A stretch of 64,000 bases of DNA from Pseudomonas sp. GM74 (GTDB lineage Bacteria; Pseudomonadota; Gammaproteobacteria; Pseudomonadales; Pseudomonadaceae), in the NCBI RefSeq assembly GCF_000282455.1, contig NZ_AKJG01000158.1, positions 16,978-80,977 on the forward strand, given 5' to 3'. The notes under the pieces are model-generated. The model was not told the origin of the DNA, made no database searches, and saw only the letters and a list, made by a program, of their open reading frames with translations. Position numbers and translations under genes: made by a program. Shown here one piece after another: positions 52,573-61,668 of the stretch (within the stretch, counting starts at the first letter, position 1; each line of letters opens with the position of its first letter).

Positions 52573-54309
52573 ATGTCTTTGTGTAAACGCAGCAAAACGA
52601 CTGCGGCAGGTTTCGATTGGGCCGGTTTTGTCTGGCTGTTTGTATTCTTCTGGTACTTTTCCGGCATTACCCAACTACTGATCCAGTTGACTGGCACGTC
52701 CGGCTTTACCGGATTCCGCCAGGCCTTCGTCATGAGCGCCATCTGGCTGGCGCCGACGTTGCTGTTCCCCCGGCAAACCCGCGCCATGGCTGCCGTGATC
52801 GGCGTCGTGCTGTGGGCGTGCTCCATGGCGAGCCTGGGGTACTTCTTCATTTATCAGCAGGAATTCTCCCAGAGCGTCATCTTCATCATGTTCGAATCGA
52901 ACGTGGCTGAAGCCGGCGAGTACATGACCCAGTACTTTGCCTGGTGGATGGTCCCGGCGTTCCTGGCTCATACCGCTTTTTCCTGGTTCCTGTGGACACG
53001 CCTGCGCCCGGTGTACCTGTCCCGTGGCAAGGCGCTGGTCGCGACAACAGCCCTTCTGTTCGCCGTGGTCGCCTATCCGCTGATCAAGCAGACCCAGCGC
53101 ACCGGCAGTTTCGCCGCCGGCTTCGAGAAATTCGAAACCCGCATTGAACCAGCGGTGCCATGGCAGATGGCCGTGGCCTATCACCGTTACCTCGACACCC
53201 TGGCCGGAATGCAGGACATGCTGGAAAGCGCCAGCAAGATTCCACCGCTGCACAATCTCAAGGACGCCATGGCCAACGCGCCTGCGACCCTGGTGCTGGT
53301 GATCGGCGAGTCCACGAACCGTCAGCGCATGAGCCTGTACGGCTATCCCCGGGCAACCACGCCGGAACTGGACAAGCTCAAGGATCAACTGGACGTTTTC
53401 GACAACGTCATCACCCCGCGCCCCTACACCATTGAGGCGCTGCAACAAGTCCTGACCTTCGCCGACGAAGAAAACCCGGACCTGTACCTGTCGACGCCAT
53501 CGCTGGTCAGCATGATGAAACAAGCGGGCTACAAGACCTTCTGGATCACCAACCAGCAGACCATGACCAAGCGCAACACCATGCTCACGACCTTCTCCCA
53601 GCAGGCCGACGAGCAGGTGTACCTGAACAACAACCGCAACCAGAACGCCGCCCAGTACGATGGCGACGTGATCGAGCCGTTCAACAAGGCCCTGGCCGAC
53701 GGGGCACCGCGCAAACTCATCGTCGTGCATTTGCTCGGCACGCACATGAGCTACCAGTACCGCTACCCGTCGACCTTCGACAAGTTCCAGGACCGTGTCG
53801 GCGTGCCTGCCGGTATTCGCGATGACCAGTTGCCGACGTACAACAGCTATGACAATGCCGTTCTGTACAACGATTTCGTGGTGTCCAGCCTGATCAAGGA
53901 CTACGCCAGGACCGAGCCGAACGGCTTCCTGCTGTACCTGTCCGACCATGGCGAAGACGTGTTCGATTCCGTGGGCCACAGCACCCTGGGGCGCAACGAG
54001 AACAAGCCGACAGCACCGATGTACACCATTCCGTTCATGGCCTGGGCTTCGCCGAAATGGCGCGCAACCCATGACTGGAACCTCGTCGGTGATCTGTCGC
54101 GTCCTTACAGCAGCTCACACCTGATCCACACCTGGGCCGACCTGGCCGGCCTGAGTTTCGACGAACTCGATCGCAGCAAGAGCGTGGTCAGCGACAGCTT
54201 CAAGGCTCGGCCATTGATGATCGGCAATCCCTATGAGCGTGAGCAACGGGCGTTGATCGACTTCAGTCTGATGAAGCCCAGGACGCCACCGACGGTCGTC
54301 CAGCAGTAA
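52573..54309 (+). CDS. cptA: Lipid A/LPS phosphoethanolamine transferase, CptA-type
   Basis: A 578-residue sulfatase-fold membrane enzyme. Residues 1 to about 175 hold five membrane segments. The periplasmic catalytic domain has the nucleophile Thr in VIGESTNRQRMSLYGY and the metal ligands in YLSDHGEDVFDSVGH. It adds phosphoethanolamine to LPS core or lipid A. The CptA label rests on length and domain order; EptA/EptC type cannot be excluded. The upstream gene is a 60-residue protein; the gene ends in a good terminator at 54318. Confidence 0.88.
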   Translation: MSLCKRSKTTAAGFDWAGFVWLFVFFWYFSGITQLLIQLTGTSGFTGFRQAFVMSAIWLAPTLLFPRQTRAMAAVIGVVLWACSMASLGYFFIYQQEFSQSVIFIMFESNVAEAGEYMTQYFAWWMVPAFLAHTAFSWFLWTRLRPVYLSRGKALVATTALLFAVVAYPLIKQTQRTGSFAAGFEKFETRIEPAVPWQMAVAYHRYLDTLAGMQDMLESASKIPPLHNLKDAMANAPATLVLVIGESTNRQRMSLYGYPRATTPELDKLKDQLDVFDNVITPRPYTIEALQQVLTFADEENPDLYLSTPSLVSMMKQAGYKTFWITNQQTMTKRNTMLTTFSQQADEQVYLNNNRNQNAAQYDGDVIEPFNKALADGAPRKLIVVHLLGTHMSYQYRYPSTFDKFQDRVGVPAGIRDDQLPTYNSYDNAVLYNDFVVSSLIKDYARTEPNGFLLYLSDHGEDVFDSVGHSTLGRNENKPTAPMYTIPFMAWASPKWRATHDWNLVGDLSRPYSSSHLIHTWADLAGLSFDELDRSKSVVSDSFKARPLMIGNPYEREQRALIDFSLMKPRTPPTVVQQ

Positions 54310-54317
54310 TCCTTTCA

Positions 54318-54340
54318 GGGGCCGGTTCCGGCCCCTTTTT
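54318..54340 (+). terminator. Terminator of cptA
   Basis: GGGGCCGG-TT-CCGGCCCC is a perfect stem of 8 bp, followed by TTTTT, 8 bases after the stop. Confidence 0.92.
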
Positions 54341-54477
54341 CATGTCCCCGTTGCAGCCATGCAGGTCGTTGGTGAAGTTCATTCCCATTTAACCGAATCG
54401 GCGGATAATGCCATTTCGACACTGCTTCATTGATTCATGGACGAAAGGCATCCGACATCTGTAGTGGGAGGCAAACC

Positions 54478-54687
54478 ATGAAACGCACCGCAATGATTCT
54501 CGCCGGCCTGATGGCCTTGGGCTCAACCAGCGCTTTTGCCGAAGGCGGAGCCGAACGCATGCGCTATTACTACGAAAGCCTGCGACTGGCCCAGCAAGAA
54601 GCCCTGGGCCACCCTATCCAAAGCACTGAGCTGCGGGTTCCGGACGATCAAACCGCACAAATGACTGAAACCTACAGACCGAAATGA
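54478..54687 (+). CDS. Small secreted protein, unknown
   Basis: A 69-residue protein with a signal peptide (residues 1-20, ending AFA). The mature 49 residues carry RMRYYYESLRLAQQEALGH and a polar tail; no Cys. GGGAGG precedes the ATG at 54478; a longer frame from 54430 has no site. Small, exported and of unknown function, probably periplasmic. A strong terminator follows at 54732. Confidence 0.68.
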   Translation: MKRTAMILAGLMALGSTSAFAEGGAERMRYYYESLRLAQQEALGHPIQSTELRVPDDQTAQMTETYRPK

Positions 54688-54731
54688 TCCATGGTCTTTT
54701 GACTGCGACGCCAGGGTCGCACAAGACTGTC

Positions 54732-54758
54732 GGGCGTCCTGATGGACGCCCTTTTTTT
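54732..54758 (+). terminator. Terminator after the 54478 gene
   Basis: GGGCGTCC and GGACGCCC pair with a 4-base loop, then TTTTTTT. Confidence 0.92.
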
Positions 54759-54768
54759 GCCTGTTGAA

Positions 54769-55260
54769 TCAGAGGCTCTTGGTCCAGAACAGCATCCGCC
54801 CGTGAGCCGGGTCGAACATGCCGGCGGCGAAACCGGCTTTTTCATAGGAACCCTGGGCCACGGCATTGCCTTCGAGCACTTCCAGCGTGAGCTTGCAGCA
54901 GCCACGCTGACGGGCGATGTCCTCGACCTTTTGCAGCATCTTCTGGCTCAAGCCCAGGCCGCGAAATTTTTTCACCACCGACACATCGTGCACATTGACC
55001 AGCGGCCGGCAGGCGAAGGTCGAGAACCCTTCGAAGCAATTGACCAGCCCGGCCGGCTCGCCACCGACAAAGGCCAGCACACTGAAGGCGTGGGGACGCC
55101 GGGCAAGCTCTGCCGGGAGTTGCTCCAATACATTGGCCGGCAACGGCTGGCCGCCCCCCATCGGGTCCTCGGCGTAGTGGTTCAACACCAGACAAATAGC
55201 CTCGGCATGCACCGGATTGGTGTAACTGGCCTGAAGCACAAGAATTTCTGCGGAGTCCAT
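54769..55260 (-). CDS. GNAT N-acetyltransferase
   Basis: A 163-residue acetyltransferase. The acetyl-CoA loop lies at VKKFRGLGLSQKMLQ (R/Q-X-X-G-X-G/A pattern) and the C-terminal strand carries YEKAGFAAGMF. The substrate is unknown. The ATG at 55260 follows GAGG at six bases; the ATG at 55266 is too near it. It runs leftward toward the terminator. The N-terminus (MDSAEILVLQ) starts directly with the first strand. Confidence 0.83.
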   Translation of the reverse strand: MDSAEILVLQASYTNPVHAEAICLVLNHYAEDPMGGGQPLPANVLEQLPAELARRPHAFSVLAFVGGEPAGLVNCFEGFSTFACRPLVNVHDVSVVKKFRGLGLSQKMLQKVEDIARQRGCCKLTLEVLEGNAVAQGSYEKAGFAAGMFDPAHGRMLFWTKSL

Positions 55261-55378
55261 TTCCATCCTCGATCACACATGAAGTAGCCCCCAGCATGTA
55301 TTTCACGCTGAAGTGCGCGCTGACCATAGCGCGAGCACCGTGCCGACGACAATCGCAACCGAGGAAATCTTTTGGCGC

Positions 55379-55960
55379 TCAAGCGCCCCAGATCAAGGCT
55401 TCGGTCCATCCCAGCTCGGCAAAGTCCTCGGCGCGCAAGTGCGACTCACCGGCGCAGAAAAACTCGTCGAGTTGCGGTGGCTTGACCGACGTACCGCTGA
55501 GCATGGCGTGAACCTGGCCGCGGTGATGGATCTGGTGTTCAAACAAATGGGACAGCAGGCGCAAGCGACTGTCGTATTGCGGGGTGTCCCGGGCGATGGT
55601 CACGATTTTGCCGAGGTCGGCATCGCGCATCTGCTCACAGTAGGCGATCAGCCGGCGGTCGACGCGGGCCTGTTCGCCAATGAGATCCGTCGCTACGAGA
55701 CAGGGCTCGTCTTCCTTGAAAAACACCCGGCAATCGGGATGCGGGTCGTCGCCACGCAGTTCGCGCTCCAGAGCGTCCACATAGAACCAGTCACAGGTGA
55801 GGATGTGGTTGAGGGTGGCGCGGATCGTCGGGAAGAAACTGACCCGGGGTGCGCTCAGTTCCTGCGGGCTCAACTGACGCCAGGCCTTGGCCAGTCGGTG
55901 ATTGGCCCAGGCGTTTTGATAAGCCATGGTCAGCAAATGGTGCGACAGGGGCTGATTCAT
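55379..55960 (-). CDS. DinB family protein
   Basis: A 193-residue four-helix-bundle protein. The metal-binding His residues lie in ATLNHILTCDW and in FEHQIHHRGQVHAML, the standard DinB triad positions. Related proteins act as thiol-dependent transferases or hydrolases with zinc or nickel. No specific substrate. It is 15 bases after zapE and in the same direction, so the two may be co-transcribed. Confidence 0.86.
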   Translation of the reverse strand: MNQPLSHHLLTMAYQNAWANHRLAKAWRQLSPQELSAPRVSFFPTIRATLNHILTCDWFYVDALERELRGDDPHPDCRVFFKEDEPCLVATDLIGEQARVDRRLIAYCEQMRDADLGKIVTIARDTPQYDSRLRLLSHLFEHQIHHRGQVHAMLSGTSVKPPQLDEFFCAGESHLRAEDFAELGWTEALIWGA

Positions 55961-55975
55961 CTTCGCTGCTCCCGA

Positions 55976-57094
55976 TCAAACTTCGGCAAACCGCTGCAGT
56001 TGCATTTCCTGCAATCGACTGAGGGTGCGGCGGAACGGGAATTCCAGATAACCCTCGGTGTAAAGCGACGCCATGGGCACTTGCGCTTCAAGGTACAGCG
56101 GCACCTTGCGGTCGTAGCACTCGTCCACCAGGGCAATGAACCGTCGCACACCGTCGTCATGCACCGACAACTGCGGCAACTCGCGATCCCCCGCGTCCAC
56201 CCGCTCGACACCGTCCTCGGTGCCGCGGGCAATGCGCCCGGCGCGTTTCTGTGCGCTGAGGTTGGGCACGTCACTCAACAGAATAGCGCCGTAGGTATCG
56301 CACAGGGCGATGAAATCCATGGCCGCGAAGGGTTGCTCGCACAGCGCGGCGTAACGGGTCCAGAGCACCGTCGGACTGGCCTTGACCACCCCGAGGGAGC
56401 GGTAGCCGACCTGGATCGGGTCGCACGATACTGACTGGCCGACGCTCAGCACCTGGAACACTTCATCCAGCGCGCCGGGCCTGCCGGGCTCGGCCACCCA
56501 GTAGCGTTGCAAGCCCGCCCCCGGATGCAGGCGATGGTCTTCCCCGCCATCCACCGCAATCACCTGCATATGCTGCTTGATCGCCGCGATGGCAGGCATG
56601 AAACGGTCGCGATTGAAGCCGTCGGCGTACAACTGGTCCGGCGGCAGATTGGACGTACAGACCACCACCACGCCCTGTTCGAACATCACCTGGAACAGGC
56701 GCCCGAGAATGATCGCGTCGCCGATGTCATTGACGAACAGCTCATCGAAACACAGCACCCGCACTTCTTCGGCCAGTTCACGGGCCAGCGCCTTGAGCGG
56801 ATCGGCGGTGCCGGTCAGTTGAAACGAGCGCTGGTGCACCCAGCCCATGAAGTGGTGAAAGTGCTGGCGCCGCGCCGGTACCCGCAGGCTTTGGTAGAAC
56901 TGGTCCATCAACCAGGTCTTGCCCCGCCCCACCGGCCCCCACAGGTACACGCCGGAAATGGGCGCGCGGCCTTCGTGCAGCGCCTCGTGGCACTTTTGCA
57001 GAGCCCACACGGCATGCTCCTGAGCCTCGTCCTGGACGAAGCCCTTTTGTTCGATGGCATGCTGCCAGGCGCTCAAGGGGGAATCGATAGTCAT
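55976..57094 (-). CDS. zapE: Cell division ATPase ZapE (AFG1 family)
   Basis: A 372-residue AAA+ protein. Walker A is YLWGPVGRGKTWL, Walker B is VLCFDELFVND, and arginine residues at FNRDRFMPAI and nearby form the sensor region. ZapE helps Z-ring constriction in E. coli under some conditions. The length is usual. The start is fixed by the ATG at 57094. It precedes the DinB gene by 15 bases. Confidence 0.92.
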   Translation of the reverse strand: MTIDSPLSAWQHAIEQKGFVQDEAQEHAVWALQKCHEALHEGRAPISGVYLWGPVGRGKTWLMDQFYQSLRVPARRQHFHHFMGWVHQRSFQLTGTADPLKALARELAEEVRVLCFDELFVNDIGDAIILGRLFQVMFEQGVVVVCTSNLPPDQLYADGFNRDRFMPAIAAIKQHMQVIAVDGGEDHRLHPGAGLQRYWVAEPGRPGALDEVFQVLSVGQSVSCDPIQVGYRSLGVVKASPTVLWTRYAALCEQPFAAMDFIALCDTYGAILLSDVPNLSAQKRAGRIARGTEDGVERVDAGDRELPQLSVHDDGVRRFIALVDECYDRKVPLYLEAQVPMASLYTEGYLEFPFRRTLSRLQEMQLQRFAEV

Positions 57095-57253
57095 GGGCGG
57101 CAGTATGCCATTGCATATCGATAACGCGACCAGTGATCGGCGAATTAATGCAGGAAGGGAAAGCGCCTTGACGCATTAGATTATTACCATCATATTTAAT
57201 AGATGTTTATTGAAATCTATTAAATCTTGTCGCCGTCCCTCTGGAGCCATCCC

Positions 57254-58306
57254 ATGCATTACAAAGTTTTCGGTCGTAAAACCGGCTTGCGTGTTTCCGA
57301 ACTGGCGCTGGGCGCCGGCAATTTCGGTACCGGCTGGGGCCATGGCGCCGAGCGTGACGAAGCCAGGCGCATGTTTGATGGCTACCTGGAAGCCGGCGGC
57401 AACTTCATCGATACCGCCAATGGTTATCAGGGCGGGCAGTCCGAAGCCATGCTCAGCGAATTCATCGCCGCTGAACGGGATCGCCTGGTCATCGCCACCA
57501 AATACACCCTCGGGACTACACCGGCGGCCGGCATTTCCCACACTGGCAACAGCCGCAAGAACATGGTGCGCGCCGTCGAAGAGAGCCTTAAACGGCTGAA
57601 GACCGAGCATATCGACCTGTTCTGGGCCCATATGAGCGACGGCGTCACGCCTATGGAAGAGATCCTGCGCGGCTTCGACGATCTGGTCAGTGCCGGCAAG
57701 ATTCATTACGCCGGGCTGTCGAACTTCCCCGCGTGGCGCATCGCCCGTGCCGACCTGCTGGCCGAGGTACGTGGTTTTGCACCGATTGCCGCGATCCAGG
57801 TCGAGTACAGCCTCGCCGAACGCACCGCTGAGCGTGAACAACTTCCGATGGCCGAAGCCCTGGGCCTGGCCGCAACCTTGTGGTCGCCGCTGGGTGGCGG
57901 CTTTCTCACCGGCAAGTATCGCAACAGTGAGGGTGACAATCGCGCGAACAAGCTCGGTATGCTGATTCACGCCGAAAAAAGCGCCCGGGAAACCGTCCTG
58001 CTCGACACTTTGATCGATGTCGCCGCAGAACTGGACGCCAGCCCGACCCACGTGGCCATCGCCTGGCTGCGGGAAAAGGCCAGACGCTCGACCACAGCGC
58101 TGATTCCGATCCTCGGTTCCCGGACCCGGGAGCAACTGGACGCCACGTTGAGCGCGCTGAATGTGCAATTGAGCACCGAACAACTGGCACGACTGGACGG
58201 CGTCAGTGACGTGGCCAAAGGCGTGCCGCACGAATCCATCAGCGGGTCCTTCGCACGGTTCAGCGGTGGCCAGATCCTCGACCTGCCAACCATTCCAGTG
58301 GCCTGA
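57254..58306 (+). CDS. Aldo/keto reductase
   Basis: A 350-residue NADPH-dependent oxidoreductase of the (beta/alpha)8 fold. The catalytic tetrad is seen as Asp and Tyr in FIDTANGYQGG, Lys in VIATKYTLG and His in LFWAHMSDG. The cofactor-binding end has IPILGSRTREQL. The substrate is unknown; reduction of aldehydes or ketones is expected. The ATG at 57254 follows GGAG at eight bases. A REP pair with an unusual insertion follows at 58320. Confidence 0.9.
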   Translation: MHYKVFGRKTGLRVSELALGAGNFGTGWGHGAERDEARRMFDGYLEAGGNFIDTANGYQGGQSEAMLSEFIAAERDRLVIATKYTLGTTPAAGISHTGNSRKNMVRAVEESLKRLKTEHIDLFWAHMSDGVTPMEEILRGFDDLVSAGKIHYAGLSNFPAWRIARADLLAEVRGFAPIAAIQVEYSLAERTAEREQLPMAEALGLAATLWSPLGGGFLTGKYRNSEGDNRANKLGMLIHAEKSARETVLLDTLIDVAAELDASPTHVAIAWLREKARRSTTALIPILGSRTREQLDATLSALNVQLSTEQLARLDGVSDVAKGVPHESISGSFARFSGGQILDLPTIPVA

Positions 58307-58319
58307 CACCTATCAAAAG

Positions 58320-58424
58320 TGTGGGAGCGGCGGTGCGGCGATCCGACTTGCTCGCGAAGGCGTCGTGTCAGTCGACATAGTTGTTGAATGACACACCGCT
58401 TTCGCGAGCAAGCCCGCTCCCACA
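58320..58424. repeat. Inverted REP pair, one arm with an insertion
   Basis: The left copy reads TGTGGGAGCGG then cggtgcggcgatccga before CTTGCTCGCGAAGG; the right copy (ttcgcgagcaagcccgctcc) is standard. The insertion splits the usual gagcggGCTTGC core. It lies between the convergent reductase and agmatinase genes. Confidence 0.85.
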
Positions 58425-58437
58425 TTTCGACCGTGTA

Positions 58438-59397
58438 CTACTTATCGACCTTATGTCTGGCCGCATACAGACACAGCATCTCCATCGCCAATGTCGCCGC
58501 CGCCAGTGACGTGATCTCCGCGCTGTCATAGGCCGGAGCCACTTCCACCACGTCCATGCCCACCAGATTGATTCCGCGCAGCCCGCCGAGGATCTCCAGC
58601 GCCTGCACCGTGCTCAAGCCGCCGCACACCGGTGTTCCGGTGCCAGGAGCGAATGCCGGATCGAGGCAGTCGATGTCGAAGGTCAGGTACACCGGGTTAT
58701 CGCCGACCCGCGCGCGAATCGCCTCGACAATCGCTTCGCAGCCACGGCGATGCACTTGCCGTGCGTCCAGCACCTGAAAGCCCTGATGATCGTCATTGGT
58801 GGTGCGCAAGCCGATTTGCACCGAGCGCGACGGATCCACCAGCCCTTCCCTGGCCGCGTGCCAGAACATGGTGCCGTGGTCGATGCGCTTGCCCTCTTCG
58901 TCCGGCCAGGTGTCGCTATGGGCGTCGAAGTGAATCAGCGACAACGCCCCGTGCTTGCGGGCATGGGCCTTGAGCAGTGGATAGGTGATGAAATGGTCGC
59001 CGCCAAAGGTCAGCATCGCCGTGCCGGCGCCAAGGATGTGCTCGGCGTGGGCCTCGATGCATTCCGGCGTCGACTGCGGCGAGCCGTAATCGAAGTCGCA
59101 ATCGCCGTAGTCGATGACCGCCAGGTGATCGAACGGATCGAAGGCCCACGGCCAGTGCCGTTCCCAGGCGATCCCGGCAGAGGCGGCGCGAATGCCCCGT
59201 GGTCCGAAGCGGGCGCCGGGGCGGTTGCTGGTGGCGGTGTCGAACGGTACGCCACTGACGGCCACATCAACGCCTCGCAGGTCACGGCTGTAACGGCGAC
59301 GCATGAAACTGGTAATGCCGGCGTAGGTGCTTTCGGCGGCCGTGCCGTACAGGCTGTCACGGGTGATGGCTTGATCGTTCTGCATCGGGACGTCCAT
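58438..59397 (-). CDS. speB: Agmatinase / ureohydrolase
   Basis: A 319-residue Mn-dependent ureohydrolase. Metal-binding motifs are GGDHFITYP, HFDAHSDTW and TFDIDCLDPAFAPGTGTP. It hydrolyses agmatine to putrescine and urea, or a related guanidino acid such as 4-guanidinobutyrate. AAGGAG stands before the ATG. The gene 21 bases upstream encodes a polyamine-type binding protein, so agmatine or another guanidino compound is the likely substrate. The exact choice cannot be made from sequence. Confidence 0.87.
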   Translation of the reverse strand: MDVPMQNDQAITRDSLYGTAAESTYAGITSFMRRRYSRDLRGVDVAVSGVPFDTATSNRPGARFGPRGIRAASAGIAWERHWPWAFDPFDHLAVIDYGDCDFDYGSPQSTPECIEAHAEHILGAGTAMLTFGGDHFITYPLLKAHARKHGALSLIHFDAHSDTWPDEEGKRIDHGTMFWHAAREGLVDPSRSVQIGLRTTNDDHQGFQVLDARQVHRRGCEAIVEAIRARVGDNPVYLTFDIDCLDPAFAPGTGTPVCGGLSTVQALEILGGLRGINLVGMDVVEVAPAYDSAEITSLAAATLAMEMLCLYAARHKVDK

Positions 59398-59417
59398 TGA
59401 AGGCTCCTTCTCTTTTC

Positions 59418-60509
59418 TTATTGGCGGCTACGGAAAGTGGTCCACAGGCGGGTGCGCTGGCGCATGTCCTTGAGGTCCATGCTGCGGTCGGCGTACAGCC
59501 GCTCGCGCACGTCAGCCAGAGGGTAGATGTCCGGATCTGTGCGCACCGCTTCATCCACCAGCGGCGTGGCGGCCTGGTTGGCGGTGGCGAAGAACAAAGT
59601 GTTGGTCAGTGCCGCCACGGACTCGGGGCGCAACATGAACTCGATAAAGGCGCGGGCGGCTTCGGGGTGCGGCGCGTCCTTGGGGATCGCCAGGTTGTCC
59701 TGCCATACGAGGGTGCCTTCCTTGGGAATGCGGTAGGCGATTTCATAGGGTTTGTTGGCCTTGCGTGCCTGATCGGCGGCCATGCTCGCGTCGCCGTTGT
59801 AGGTCAGCGCCAGGCACACGCTGCCGTTGGCCAGATCGCTGATCTGCCGCCCGGTGGCGACGTACAGCACATTCGGCTGTAGCTGATGCAGCAACGCCTC
59901 GGCGGCTGACAGATCGTTCTTGTCGGTGCTGTAGGGATCTTTACCCAGGTAATGCAGCGCCAGCCCGATCACTTCCTGAGGCGAGTCGAGAATGGCGATG
60001 CCGCAGTCCTTCAACTTGCTCGCGTACTCGGGCTTGAACAGCATATCCAGACTGTTGAGCGGCACCCCCGGCAAGCGCTGCTTGAGCGCCTCGACGTTCA
60101 TGCCCAAACCCAGGGTGCCCCAGGTGTAAGGCACGCCGTAACGGTTGCCCGGATCGACGGCGGCGAGTTTTTCCAGCAAGTCCGGATCGAGGTTGGCGTA
60201 CCCCTTGAGTCCTTCGTGGGGAATCGGTTTCAACGCACCGGCCGCAAGCCCCCGGGCCAGCACGCTGGAGGATGGCACCACCACGTCATAACCGCTGCCG
60301 CCCGTGAGCAACTTGGTCTCCAGTACTTCTGAAGAATCAAAGGTGTCATAGCGCACATGAATGCCGGTTTCCTGCTCGAACCGTTGCAAGGTTTCGGGGG
60401 CGACGTAATCGGCCCAACTGTACAGATTGACCACCTTGTCTTCGGCCTGGGCCGATGCGGCCATGGCAAGAAACAGCGCGGGTAAACACAGCTTGAACAT
60501 GGGAGCCAT
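59418..60509 (-). CDS. Polyamine ABC transporter substrate-binding protein (PotF/SpuD type)
   Basis: A 363-residue periplasmic protein. The signal peptide ends near residue 23 (ASAQA). The mature domain begins EDKVVNLYSWADYVAPETL, where the SWADY motif and later DNLAIPKDAPHPEAARAFIE match PotD/PotF. It would bind putrescine, spermidine, agmatine or guanidino compounds. No permease or ATPase gene is beside it. The start at 60509 (MAPMFKL) fits a signal peptide; the longer frame to 60560 is rejected. It and speB probably share a transcript. Confidence 0.88.
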   Translation of the reverse strand: MAPMFKLCLPALFLAMAASAQAEDKVVNLYSWADYVAPETLQRFEQETGIHVRYDTFDSSEVLETKLLTGGSGYDVVVPSSSVLARGLAAGALKPIPHEGLKGYANLDPDLLEKLAAVDPGNRYGVPYTWGTLGLGMNVEALKQRLPGVPLNSLDMLFKPEYASKLKDCGIAILDSPQEVIGLALHYLGKDPYSTDKNDLSAAEALLHQLQPNVLYVATGRQISDLANGSVCLALTYNGDASMAADQARKANKPYEIAYRIPKEGTLVWQDNLAIPKDAPHPEAARAFIEFMLRPESVAALTNTLFFATANQAATPLVDEAVRTDPDIYPLADVRERLYADRSMDLKDMRQRTRLWTTFRSRQ

Positions 60510-60610
60510 GACGAACACCTGACCGGAGGAAGTGGTTGCAGGATGCGTCGTCGGATACATTGGTGAAATATCAAGTTAATTAACCTGACTTTATGACGGA
60601 GTAATGTTTG

Positions 60611-61504
60611 ATGCTCGGCCAACTGCATGATCTGGATCTGCAATTGTTGCGTCTGTTTGTCAGCGTGGTGGAGTGCGGCGGCTTCAGTGCCGCCCAGGGC
60701 GATTTGGGGTTGAGCCAGTCGAGCATCAGCCAGCAAATGGCCAAGCTGGAAACCCGTCTCGGCTATCGCTTGTGCAGTCGCGGCAAGGGAGGGTTCAGGG
60801 TCACGCCCAAGGGCGAACAACTGCTCAGCGCCACCCGTGGATTGTTCCAGTCCATCGAAGCCTTCCGTCATCAATCCAACGGCGTGGCCGGGCGCCTGAT
60901 CGGCGAAGTGCGCCTGGGTCTGTCCGAAGCCCTGGATCAATCGGTGCTGCAACGGGTAGCCGAGGCGATCCGGCGCTTCCGTGAGCGGGACGAGTCAGTG
61001 CGCATCGAACTGATCAGCGCCATGCCCGGTGAAATGGAGCGCTTGCTGCTGCAACAACGACTGGACCTGGCCATCGGCTATTTCTCGCAAGTGCAAAGCG
61101 CGTTTGACTACCGCCAATTGTTCATTGAAACCCAGCATCTGTATTGCGCCCCCGGCCATCCGCTGTTCACCAACCCGGCCCCCAACGATCAGGATCTGCA
61201 GGCCTGCGACCGGGTCGATCACCCCTACCGTTTCCTGCGCAGTGACGAACCTTTCCAGGGCAAGTTGTGTTCGGCGCGCTCCGAACAAGTCGAAGGCACC
61301 CTCGCCTTCATCCTTTCCGGCAAGCATGTCGGTTACTTGCCCAACCACTTCGCCCGTGGTTGGGAAGACAAGGGTTTACTCAGGGCCGTGCGCCGAGACG
61401 ACATGAGTTTCGATGTCGCGTTTCATCTGGCCCGGCACCGGGCACAGGTGGCCGGCGATGCGCAGAACGCCTTCGAAGAGGATCTGCTCGCGGCGTTTGC
61501 CTGA
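60611..61504 (+). CDS. LysR-family regulator of the agmatinase cluster
   Basis: A 297-residue LysR protein. The helix-turn-helix lies at about 5-65 (LFVSVVECGGFSAAQGDLGL then SSISQQMAKLE). The effector-binding domain covers about 95-290. It is divergent from the binding-protein gene over about 100 bases, the usual position of its operator. By position it regulates polyamine or guanidino-compound use; this is inference. GGAG stands nine bases before the ATG at 60611. Confidence 0.88.
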   Translation: MLGQLHDLDLQLLRLFVSVVECGGFSAAQGDLGLSQSSISQQMAKLETRLGYRLCSRGKGGFRVTPKGEQLLSATRGLFQSIEAFRHQSNGVAGRLIGEVRLGLSEALDQSVLQRVAEAIRRFRERDESVRIELISAMPGEMERLLLQQRLDLAIGYFSQVQSAFDYRQLFIETQHLYCAPGHPLFTNPAPNDQDLQACDRVDHPYRFLRSDEPFQGKLCSARSEQVEGTLAFILSGKHVGYLPNHFARGWEDKGLLRAVRRDDMSFDVAFHLARHRAQVAGDAQNAFEEDLLAAFA

Positions 61505-61668
61505 TTTCGCCTTGGTCTACGCTGTAACAATATCGGACATCAACATGCAAAAATGCGCAGATAACCTGCACTTATCCGGGTTGTAGAACGCAAATTTGCA
61601 CTGTTACGATCCGCCATCGCTCGCGCGCGAGCATCTCGATAAAGAACAATAAAAGCAGGGAGTTAGTG

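Noticed and set aside
52675..54072. Leftward 465-codon frame opposite cptA
   Set aside because: CptA motifs are complete on the other strand; this frame is Gly/Val/Arg-rich with no domain.
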